This document shows positions 1-7,767 of a DNA stretch of 18,782 nt, piece after piece. How positions within the stretch are numbered: the first letter of the stretch is position 1; the number at the start of each line of letters is the position of its first letter. The notes under the pieces were generated by a model. That model was not told the DNA's origin, did not search any database, and saw only the letters and a list, made by a program, of their open reading frames with translations. Origin of the DNA: Blastocladiella britannica (taxonomy: Eukaryota > Blastocladiomycota > Blastocladiomycetes > Blastocladiales > Blastocladiaceae); the NCBI GenBank assembly GCA_025349905.2, contig MU624886.1, positions 1 to 18,782 of the forward strand, in the 5' to 3' direction. Made by a program: the position numbers and the translations under genes.

Positions 1-157
1 TGTGAAGTTCTTGGGAATGGGATTCCGAAGAACCAAATGTTGATTTCTCCTGAAACACCATCACTTCTCCTTAGCCGTATTGTATCCAGCGACTCACTTT
101 CATATACATCGCATACTATACTATACACGCTCAGTTCGGCACATACAAAATATAAGA
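1..157 (+). promoter_or_regulatory. Upstream region of the seven-helix protein gene
   Basis: No gene is visible here. The stretch is AT-richer than the coding DNA that follows. It has a TATA-like run (ctatactatacac) at about 117-129, some 30-40 bp before the chosen start codon. An upstream in-frame ATG at 80 would add 26 residues without membrane character, so I treat 80-157 as 5' untranslated sequence. The promoter role is inferred from position and composition only. Confidence 0.4.
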
Positions 158-1090
158 ATGCCGCCAGCCTCCATCATCATCGCCGATGTCCTGTTCGCCA
201 TCTCGGCCGCGTGCATTGCCGCGCCACCCGTCATTCGTGCCCAGCCGTACCGCAAGGACTCGCCCCTGGCTTCGCCAGCACGCGTAGCTCGGACCGCCGT
301 CGGTATACTGCCCTTACAGCTGCTTCTGGCTCTGCTGCTACTGCTATCGCTCGGGTTCGGTTTGGCGTTGCAACTGTCGCCCACGGACGGCCTGAGCCCT
401 GCGATGTGTCTAGCCCATGGCGGCACCTTGACCACCGTGGCGCTGCTGGCAGCCGCACGCTTGCTCGAATCTAGTCTGGCCGCCTTCCGCCTTTCCACCG
501 GCCACGCAGTCCCGCTCCCTGGCTTCTTGCGGACATGGCCGGCCCGCGCGGTCCTGTACGGCCTGTACGTGGCGGCGCCGCTGGGTGGGCTGGCCGCTGC
601 AGTGTGGACGCCAACCGACCTGCCAGTGGTGTCCGGCGGCCTTGGGAACGTGTTTGTCTGTGGCCTGTTCCCCGCCACCTGGAATACTGCCGCGGCCGTG
701 GTTGCCGGGACATTGATGCCGGTGGCGTTTACGGCGTTTACGCTCGCCACCTACGCCGCCTACAAGCTGGTCAAGCGCGGCGTGGTCCCACAGGAGATGG
801 CGGTGTTTATGGCTCCAGTCCCAACCAACCTCGGTAGTGGCGGTGGCGGCGGTGCTAAGCTGCCTTCTTCGCCGGCACGGACGGCTACTCAGGCCCAGGC
901 GCTGGCAACACTGTGGCCGCCGGTGTTCTACGTTGCCCTGCAGGCGTTCCAGCTGGTGGTGATTGTGGTGACCATGCTGCTCAACCTGGCCGCATGGTCG
1001 TTTGCCGATCTGCGCACGCCGTACTCGGGTCTGGCGGTGCTGGTGTCACTGGTAGGGATTCCTGCGACCCTCCTGGTTCGCGAGGTGTAG
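158..1090 (+). CDS. Orphan seven-helix integral membrane protein (310 aa)
   Basis: I do not recognise a family. The intronless frame encodes 310 residues with seven hydrophobic segments at roughly 7-26, 47-71, 85-103, 131-150, 176-204, 254-280 and 288-306, so a multi-pass membrane protein is well supported. The loop between helices 5 and 6 (about 205-250) is long, basic at its start and carries a poly-Gly run. The C-terminal tail is only four residues. Cys84 sits at the start of helix 3 and Cys169 in the loop between helices 4 and 5, the placement of the class A GPCR disulfide. Helix 5 has a proline (Pro188), as many receptors do. There is no lysine in helix 7 for retinal, so a rhodopsin is unlikely. 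The start at 158 was chosen over an in-frame ATG at 80 because helix 1 begins right after it. It could instead be a transporter-like or wholly lineage-specific protein. Confidence 0.72.
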   Translation: MPPASIIIADVLFAISAACIAAPPVIRAQPYRKDSPLASPARVARTAVGILPLQLLLALLLLLSLGFGLALQLSPTDGLSPAMCLAHGGTLTTVALLAAARLLESSLAAFRLSTGHAVPLPGFLRTWPARAVLYGLYVAAPLGGLAAAVWTPTDLPVVSGGLGNVFVCGLFPATWNTAAAVVAGTLMPVAFTAFTLATYAAYKLVKRGVVPQEMAVFMAPVPTNLGSGGGGGAKLPSSPARTATQAQALATLWPPVFYVALQAFQLVVIVVTMLLNLAAWSFADLRTPYSGLAVLVSLVGIPATLLVREV

Positions 1091-1201
1091 CTCCATTGTT
1101 CTCCTTTTTCCCTTACCTGCTGCGCGGGCCGCCCTTTGTCTTTTGTATATCGCCGTCTGTCTTTGCCAATACCATTCTGTTTCTCCTTCAAATGTATTTT
1201 A

Positions 1202-2630
1202 ATGGAGCAATCAACGGCCCAGGCGCTCTTGTTTCACGATGCCGCAAACCTGGTGATCCTCGGTCTGCCCGCCCACTCTGACTTTGGCGTCGGCTTTTCC
1301 GAGTGGGAGACGGGCCCGCAGTTTATGGGCGTCAAGTTCCTTCCGCCCGGCCTGCATTTCGTGCATTATCGGTATACAAATTTTTTTTTTTCCGCCTTGC
1401 TACAGTGGTACTTGACGAAGGCGGGAAATAGACCAGCCTTGACCTCGGAACGGACTGCCGACCAGGCCGCGCCGCATGATTTCCGGTCGGGTTTCTTTCG
1501 CTGGTTTGCCGCGGGCGAGGTACATACAATAACAACTTGGTTGGTACTGGGCTGGCACTGAGAGCGAAAACGCGTATATATAGACGGTGGTCTGCGAGTG
1601 GGATCCAGCCACGGAACAGCTGCGGATCGGGCCCAATGATGATGACGATGAAGACGAAGATGGAAGCAGTTTGGACCGCGCGCAAGTGGCCCGAGTCAGA
1701 GCCAATTTGCGCGGCATCGATCGGCACCTCGGCGCGTTCCCACACGCCGGCGACGCGCAAAGGCGCTGGACCGCGCTCACGTCTCGACTGACGCCGGCGG
1801 TTCTTACGCGCGTCCTGCCCGCATCTCCACGCCGCCCGCGTTTTCATGTGCTGGCATCGGATCCCCCTTCCTCCTCCACTGTCGACATCGTCAAAGGGGA
1901 CGCCGAACCGATTGCGGGTCAGCTGCAGTTCACGCCGATTGATCTCAAGCGCAGTTGGGACACGACGGCAGTCCCGCCACTGACCCCGAGCCAGATATCG
2001 CACCATGCGCGGGACAAGTCGTGGCTGCTGGAATCCACGGTGGCGCGGTGCGGTGGATCTTTCCCGTCGGCATTGATGGCCGAAATGGAGCTGGCGTTCG
2101 TGGTGCTGCTGGTTGGGCACAACTTTGATGGGTTTGAGCACTGGAAGCGGATCATGCACCTCGTGTGCTTGGCCGAGGACACGGTCGCGGTGCATCCGGA
2201 CTGGCTTCTAGAGTTTCTCGGTTCGTTTCTTTGGTTTTGTCATTTTCTTTTGGAACTGACTTGTTTTGTGAGTAACAGAGGTCCTCCAGAACCAACTGCA
2301 GGAATGCCCCGCCGATTTCTTTGTTGATTTGCTCTCGCGCGACAACTTTATTGTCAAGCTCTTGAACGTTCGTTTTTTTCCTTTTTTTTTTTTGGACGGA
2401 TCGGCCAACTCAATGCCGTTCAACAGACACTGGCGCGATCAATCCGCACACTCTCGCACAACAATGATCCACTCGCTCGCGCCATACACGAGTTCTCGGA
2501 CTTTGTTGGTGATCGCTTCGGACTCGTGATTGGCGGTGGACACTCCACACCGCCAACTACTGCACCAAACGAAGACGACGGCGAGGACGATCAGCCCGTC
2601 ATTGTCGACCTCGACGGATCCCGATTCTAA
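1202..2630 (+). CDS. AAR2: AAR2 splicing factor (U5 snRNP assembly), 395 aa
   Basis: Join 1202..1371, 1432..1519, 1584..2220, 2279..2367, 2427..2630 gives 395 residues (human AAR2 is about 384). In known family members AAR2 binds Prp8 with the U5 snRNP during cytoplasmic and nuclear maturation and is later replaced by Brr2. The N-terminus has the family pattern (WETGPQF, GVKFLPPGLHFVHY). Later come GFFRWF, an acidic insert near residues 105-113, FEHWKRIMHLVCLAED (residues 270-285), PADFFVDLL and a C-terminal acidic segment ending VIVDLDGSRF. All four introns (60, 64, 58 and 59 nt) restore this frame; unspliced frames hit stops. Intron 1 has a nearer AG at 1405, but that choice breaks the frame, so the acceptor ending at 1431 was used. 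The start codon is set by homology. The gene is tail to tail with cullin-1, with 41 bp between stops. Confidence 0.93.
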
Positions 2631-2671
2631 AAGAAAAAGCAGTATAAATGATTATTTGAGCCCCGCTTCCA
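2631..2671. terminator. Shared 3' end between AAR2 and cullin-1
   Basis: Only 41 bp separate the two converging stop codons. On the + strand there is a TATAAA-type polyadenylation-like element near 2643-2648. On the - strand there is AAATAATC near 2650-2657. Each transcript probably ends inside the neighbour's 3' region, so short sense-antisense overlap is likely. The element identities are inferred. Confidence 0.4.
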
Positions 2672-5298
2672 TCAAGCCATGTAATTGTACAGGTCCTTTT
2701 CCCCCTCCACCCGCTCCAAGTACTCCTTCTCCATCAAGACATCGATCTGCTTCTTGATATCCGGGATCTTGGGCTGGAACCGCGACGCCAGCTGCATGAT
2801 CACCTCCGACACGAGCCCGTGGTGCCGCAGCTGCTTGCGGGTCTTCATCACGCGCACGATCGCGGCCTGAATCAAGTGCTTGCGGTCCTCCTCAATGTTC
2901 TTGTTGGTCTCCTCGGCATCGGCCTTCTCCTCGGCCTTGATGCGCACATTGAGGTTCATGCGCTGCTTCTTGTTGGCGTACGCAGTGTTGATGGCGTACC
3001 GCGACGCCGGCTCGCCCACCTTGGCGGTACCCTTGAGCAGCAGCACCTTCGCCTTCAGCAGCACGTTGAGGTTCCCGGCCAAAAAGTCCTTGGAGAGACT
3101 TGTCGACACCGTCAGCTCCTCAAACGAGAATTCGTCGCCGTGGTTGTACTGCAACAGGATCCCCATTTGGTACACCGAGACCGCGAAACTGTAAGGCACC
3201 TTGACCTTGGTGGAGAACGCGGCCCGCAGCTCGCCGCGCGACTGGTCGTGCTTCCAAATCAGCTTGCGGTTCTGGTAGTTGGCGTCGTAGTACTCGGTGA
3301 ACTTGCGGTGGGTCTTTTCGAGCTCGAGCGGCAGCTGGAACTCGGTGGGCGCAGTACTGCCCGGCCACGACCCCGTGGTGAGCACCATGATCTGCAAGTC
3401 CACCAGCTCGCCTGGGTTGGCGTGCGTGGTCACCGACTTTTGGAACGCCGCGTTGATATCCTTGGACACGCCCACGTCGGTAAACATGCGCTGCAGCTTG
3501 GTGGTGTACTCGTTTCCGCACGCCTCGCGCAGCTTGGTGATCATGACCTCCTCGGCGTCGGCCGACGCCGACGCCTGGCCAATCAGTCGCCGCGACAGCG
3601 CCCGCGTGTAAAAGCCCTGGAACACGTCCTTGTCCTCAATGAACTTGAACACCACCATGATTGACGACAGCAGCCGCTCCAGCTCGGCCTCCTCGGGGTT
3701 CTTGGACGACTTGCGCAGCAGCACGTCGCAGTACTTGGCCAGCAGCTCGGGCGACCGCTTGGGCGACTTTTCGCACACCTTGTTGCGATTGATGAACTCG
3801 CCGCACGCGCGGTCCAGCGACTGAACAAACCCGACATCGCTCGAGAACGCACCCGAGACCAGCGTGTTGTACTTGTTGTACACAGCCAGGAGCGCGTCCA
3901 CGTACACCTTGGGATCGATCGCCACTGCGCCGGCCGCGGTTCCATCGGCACCGCCTTCGTCTCCGCCATCGTCGTCACCGCCGCCGGGAGCAGCAGCGCC
4001 CGAGGCCGCCGCGGCCGCACCAGCGACCACCGCGTCCACGGCCTCTTTACCGACCGACTGCACGTGCGACTCGAGCTTGGTGCGCAGCGTCTGCAGGCGG
4101 TCGGGCTTGCGGGCCACCAGCTTGTACATGCGGCCCATATCCTCGTCCTTGTCGTTTTGGAGCAGGGTTCCAAACTCCTCCTTGAGCCGCTGCTCGTGGT
4201 CGAAAATGAGCCGGTCCTCGCACAGCGTCACGAGCGCCGCCAGCGTCGACTCGTGCAAGTACATCTTGACGCGCTCCACCTCCTCGTCCAGCCGAGCCTC
4301 GGCCTTCTTCATGTACTCGACGACCGAGTTCTCGGCCAGGAACGCCGTCGACTCGGCCGTGTAGAACGCCTGCGTTTGCTCAAAGAACTTGCACTCGAAT
4401 GTCACCTTGTACACCGACGTCGGGCTCATCAGCGTCTGCTCCGACAGATTCGACAGCGACGCGGTGCTGCCGGTGCTGTCGGTCGGGAGATCCAGCGCCA
4501 CAAACGAGTCAATCACTGTCTTGAGCAAGGAACGGTCGATCGTCTCGCCCTGCCGCTCGCGCTCAATCTGGCTGAGGAGGGCCTTGACGAGTGAGCTGCA
4601 CATGGGGTTGAAGAGCTTTTCCTTCCAGGCCATGAGGACCATCTATTACTTGATATTGTCAGTTTCTTTTTCCTTGTGTCCAATGGAAAAAAAAATGTAC
4701 ATACCGTGTGCACGCGGTACACTGACGAGTCATTCTCGTCGACCTTGCGCTTGACCCAGTGGCGGTTAATGTACACGAACAGGTGATCGAGGTACTTGGC
4801 GGCAACCGTGTACTTGTTCCACTCTTTCATGTAGAACCCGAGCAGATCAATGTCCACAAGACTGCGTGCCTCCTGTTTTCGTTATTTTTTTTCGCGTAGA
4901 GTCTGATCGTCCGTCAGCATTCGTTCACTTTTAAGAAAAAAAAAATGAAAAAAAATTGAACCGTACGTTGTGCAGCTCGTCCATAAAGTCCTGGCACAGG
5001 GACTTGAGGAGCGAGTACAGATCGCGGCCATTGACGTTGGCGGCGGTGCCCATGTGGTGTGCTCCAGCTATAATAATTTCAATACCGTCAACATTCAGTC
5101 GGCCCACCTCTTTGAAAAAAAAAAAAGTAAAAACGTACACTTGGCGGTGCAGTGGTCGTACACCTTGGTGTAGATGCCCATGTACTTGGCGGGCTCGAGG
5201 CCGCGCTCGGGCTGCTTGACAATGTTGTACACGTCAGGCTTGAGAGTCGCCCACACCTCGTCGGCAGTCGGTGCTGCTCCGCGTCCCGAGTAGGCCAT
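2672..5298 (-). CDS. CUL1: Cullin-1, SCF ubiquitin ligase scaffold (799 aa)
   Basis: Join on the - strand 5298..5139, 5067..4967, 4872..4705, 4642..2672 gives 799 residues (human CUL1 is 776). Cullin-1 bridges Skp1/F-box substrate receptors at its N-terminus and the Rbx1 RING protein at its C-terminus. Seen here: the N-terminal cullin repeat with YMGIYTKVYDHC, INRHWVKRK, VVEYMKKAEARLDEE and LGRMYKLV-like text, the cullin homology segment NPEEAELERLLSSIMVVFKFIEDKDVF (shown in two parts: residues about 455-481), and the winged-helix tail with IVRVMKTRK. Lys743 matches the NEDD8 acceptor lysine (human Lys720; both are 57 residues from the end). The last residues EKEYLERVEGEKDLYNYMA are nearly those of human CUL1. 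An Ala/Gly/Asp-rich insert at about 350-384 is absent from the human protein. Introns are 71, 94 and 62 nt; phases agree. The 101 nt exon 2 is the least conserved part. Confidence 0.95.
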
Positions 5299-5625
5299 TT
5301 GGTATGGTATATAGGTTTGGTGGGTGGTGGCGGCGGTTTTGTTGTTTTTGCTGGCACGAAAGATAATATCCGATCAGCTGAGGGAAATATATCACGCGCT
5401 AAGTGAGCCGAGGGGATATATTGCATAGGCCGTCCGGCTGGTAAAAATCTAGAAAGAAAACGGACACTGACCTCGTTTTGGGCAAAAAATGAAAAAGGAG
5501 GTCCGTTAAATTTTGAAGAGAAGTGACTTCACAGCGTCACCACCTCTCGAATGACGCACGACCACGTCCAAGGCCGTTTCGAAAGAAAAAAAAAAAAAAA
5601 ATCCGTTCATTTCACAAGGCATAGA
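5299..5625 (-). promoter_or_regulatory. Cullin-1 promoter and ERG25 3' region
   Basis: The 327 bp between two genes on the same strand hold no convincing frame. Just upstream of the cullin start, on the - strand, lies a TATA-like stretch (ctatataccatacc, about 5304-5317), and AT-rich patches recur near 5388 and 5417. The ERG25-proximal end has a 16-base A run (about 5586-5601), which is a T run in the ERG25 transcript direction and fits a 3' end region. Roles are inferred from position. Confidence 0.4.
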
Positions 5626-6501
5626 TTACTCGGACTTGACCTTGCCCTTGGCCGCCGCCACCTCGCGCTCGGCCTTGGCCAGCGCGGTGCGCGCACGCGA
5701 CACGCGGTACGACCCCTCGGTGCCCATCCAGTGGTCCCACCAGCGGAACGCGGTCGAGTAGTTGCCGATAAAGTTCTGGTGGTGGAAGTCGTGGTGGTCG
5801 GCGCCCGACCAGAACGGAATGAACTTGTTGAGCGACCACGGGAAGTCGTACCCGGAGTGCGCCTCGACCGCCTGCATGGTGCGGATCACCGACCACACAA
5901 TCATCGAGAACACGTGGAAGTCGCCGGTGGCAATGGTGTAGAACAGCGGGCCCAGGAGCGTGCCCATCGACAGGATGATCACCTCGAGCGGGTGCGCGTA
6001 CTCGGCACACAGCCCGATCGGCGCCGCGTACTCGTGGTGCTGCTTGTGCACAATCTTGTACAGCTGGCCATAGTGCAGCGCCCGGTGCGCCCAGTAGTGG
6101 AACGCGTCCTCAATCACCATAAAGAGCACCGTCTCGGCCGCCATGCGCCCAAACGACGGCAGCGGCGCATCAAGCCGCATCCCAAACATGGTGGCCGTCG
6201 GGTGGAACAGCAGCATCAGCGGCAGCTCCACCAGGTAGTGCGCAAACAGCACCCCACGCAGCGCCTTCCACCACTCGGCCGACGTCAGCTCCTTGTCCTC
6301 CTGCAGCTTGTACTTTTTCAGGGCCGGGATGTGGTCGGCAATCGCAAACGGCAGGTGGCGGCCAAAGTACACCACCTCGTGCACGGCAAAACTGAGCAGC
6401 GTCAGGACCAGCAGCGGGTTGCGGTCGACAAAGAGGCCCGTCCACTGGGACTCGAGCCACCCGTGAAGTGCGTTGGACGCGGTGATGGCCTCGGCAAGCA
6501 T
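5626..6501 (-). CDS. ERG25: C-4 methylsterol monooxygenase (291 aa)
   Basis: This intronless gene encodes a membrane-bound non-haem di-iron oxygenase. In the family the enzyme oxidises the C-4 methyl groups of 4,4-dimethylsterols in the endoplasmic reticulum, the step before the Erg26/Erg27 reactions of ergosterol synthesis. The three histidine boxes are present in order and spacing: HRALH at 139-143, HKQHH at 152-156 and HHDFHH at 236-241. Further conserved histidines lie in FHYWAH, EYAHPLE and EAHSGYDFPW. Hydrophobic segments around 28-45, 83-100, 121-131 and 173-205 fit the usual membrane topology. Length equals the usual about 300 residues. The C-terminus (GKVKSE) lacks a clear di-lysine retrieval signal. 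The start is the first ATG, directly after a T-rich/A-rich leader. The gene shares a divergent 444 bp upstream region with the myosin light chain. Confidence 0.95.
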   Translation of the reverse strand: MLAEAITASNALHGWLESQWTGLFVDRNPLLVLTLLSFAVHEVVYFGRHLPFAIADHIPALKKYKLQEDKELTSAEWWKALRGVLFAHYLVELPLMLLFHPTATMFGMRLDAPLPSFGRMAAETVLFMVIEDAFHYWAHRALHYGQLYKIVHKQHHEYAAPIGLCAEYAHPLEVIILSMGTLLGPLFYTIATGDFHVFSMIVWSVIRTMQAVEAHSGYDFPWSLNKFIPFWSGADHHDFHHQNFIGNYSTAFRWWDHWMGTEGSYRVSRARTALAKAEREVAAAKGKVKSE

Positions 6502-6945
6502 TTTTTTTTCGTTTTTCGTCTGTTTTTATTGATTTTTTTTGGTTTTTGGTTAATTGGAATCAGGCGGTGGAGGCGGCGTGCGCGATCAATCAACAACAAC
6601 GGAAAGATGAACCAGCACACTAAAGAACGGCCTTGATGGGATATACGAACCAACAAGTCAAAGTATTGAGTAAAAAGTGGGGTAATGCTCACGAAAGAGA
6701 GTGATTTGAAGTGCGTATTTTATTAATGCTCGTCGTTCCTCAGCAGCGACTCCGACCGGGGGCAGTGGGGTTAGGGCTGCTGCGCACAATCAAATCAACC
6801 GCGTCGGTGGAGGTCGCCGTGCAGGTGTGCATGTGGCGCGCCTACTCAATCGATCGTCATCACGCATCATCTCGCAGATTTCCCATGCATGCGTCCGTAT
6901 TCTTCTCTTCCCAAGATATCAGTAAAAAAAATATAATCCAACAAT
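6502..6945. promoter_or_regulatory. Divergent promoter between ERG25 and myosin light chain
   Basis: This 444 bp region lies between two outward-facing starts. The ERG25 side begins with A/T tracts (6500-6545) and a CCAAT-like site on the - strand near 6550. Two sterol-regulatory-like sites follow (6642-6648 and 6677-6686), then a second GTGGGGT core at 6765-6771. The light-chain side carries CATGCATG near 6891-6898 and an A-rich leader before the ATG. Open frames that cross it lack support. Assignment as a promoter rests on position. Confidence 0.6.
6642..6686 (-). promoter_or_regulatory. Paired sterol-regulatory-element-like sites upstream of ERG25
   Basis: On the - strand, reading towards ERG25, ATTACCCCAC lies at 6686-6677 and TCGTATA at 6648-6642, about 175 and 145 bp before the ERG25 start. 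The first matches the SREBP site ATCACCCCAC at nine of ten bases. The second equals the seven-base yeast Upc2/Ecm22 element. Binding is inferred, and short motifs can occur by chance. Confidence 0.35.
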
Positions 6946-7633
6946 ATGGTACGTATTTCCGCAACAAATGGGGGTGGATCCATCAAAATTTACTCACATA
7001 TTGGCAAGGCAAACAGTCGTCCATGCGCAACAAAAAGAAGCGGGCGGTCCGCGCCAACTCGAATGTGTTTGCCATGTTTGATCAGCGCCAAATCGGCGAG
7101 TTCAAGGAGGCATTTTCCATGATTGACCACGATCAGGACGGGTTCATTGACAAGGACGATCTCAAGGACATGCTGGCCTCACTTGGTACGTGTTCCAATT
7201 TATTCATTCAAAGTTAATTCAGAGCTGACAAAAAATATGTAAACAGGCCTTAACCCATCGGATCAGTACATTGACGAGATGATTGCCGACGCCAAGGGAA
7301 ACGGCACCATCAATTTCACCGTTTTTCTCACGTTGTTTGGGGAGCGTCTGATCGAATCGGATCCCGAGAACGAGATCATGCAGGCGTTTGAGGCGTTTGA
7401 CGACAAAAAAACCGGGTACATTGATGCGGATGTGATGCGCGAGGCGCTGACGAGCATGGGCGAGCGCTTCAAGGATGACGAGGTATTTTTATATTCTCAT
7501 TTCTTCTGAATTTGTTTATTGACGTAAGTAAGTGCGCGTACAGGTTGACACCATGTTCCGCGGTGCTCCCGTGGATCACCAGAACCGCTTCAACTACCGG
7601 GAGTGGGTTCGCGTGCTCAAGCATGGCGAGTGA
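6946..7633 (+). CDS. rlc1: Myosin II regulatory light chain, EF-hand (165 aa)
   Basis: Join 6946..6948, 7017..7185, 7247..7482, 7544..7633 gives 165 residues. The protein belongs to the family that binds the neck of the myosin II heavy chain and controls motor activity, in fungi mainly at the cytokinetic ring. The N-terminus is basic (KKKRAVR) and runs into [12 protein letters not shown], close to animal [12 protein letters not shown]. Ser16 aligns with the kinase target Ser19, while the Thr18 position is Asn15. EF-hand 1 is intact, with loop [12 protein letters not shown] at 38-49, the usual cation site. The second and third loops have lost ligands ([23 protein letters not shown]), as is normal for this family. 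The protein ends LKHGE like animal forms (RILKHG). The first coding exon is only the ATG. Introns are 68, 61 and 61 nt and the phases agree. An ATTAAA polyadenylation-like signal sits at 7651-7656. Confidence 0.93.
6949..7016 (+). other. Intron directly after the start codon of the light-chain gene
   Basis: A 68 nt intron (gtacgt...aacag) begins right after ATG, so the first exon contributes only the initiator Met. Joining to 7017 gives [10 protein letters not shown], in frame with the family sequence. Without splicing, the ATG reads into a different frame. A second ATG at 7023 could start translation three residues downstream, with the loss of only M-S-S. Confidence 0.75.
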
Positions 7634-7767
7634 TTGATGTGAACTCTTTGATTAAATGAACTTGCTCCGATCGTGCATGTCCTGGATCTGCTCGTCCTGG
7701 CCGATTCAAAAAATAATGAAAAAAAATTCTCTTTCCTGAATCCGAACTAGAGAGGATTTACAAATAA

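Noticed and set aside
1372..1405. A 34 nt first intron for AAR2 ending at the nearer CAG
   Set aside because: It would be far shorter than all other introns here and puts a TGA in frame a few codons later. The acceptor at 1431 restores the frame.
2819..3664. Open + strand frame (281 codons) inside cullin-1
   Set aside because: Antisense shadow; the cullin frame is conserved to its last residue.
5551..6636. Long + strand open frame (361 codons) opposite ERG25
   Set aside because: The peptide is Arg/His/Val-rich, as expected for the antisense of a GC-rich gene, while the - strand has all three histidine boxes.
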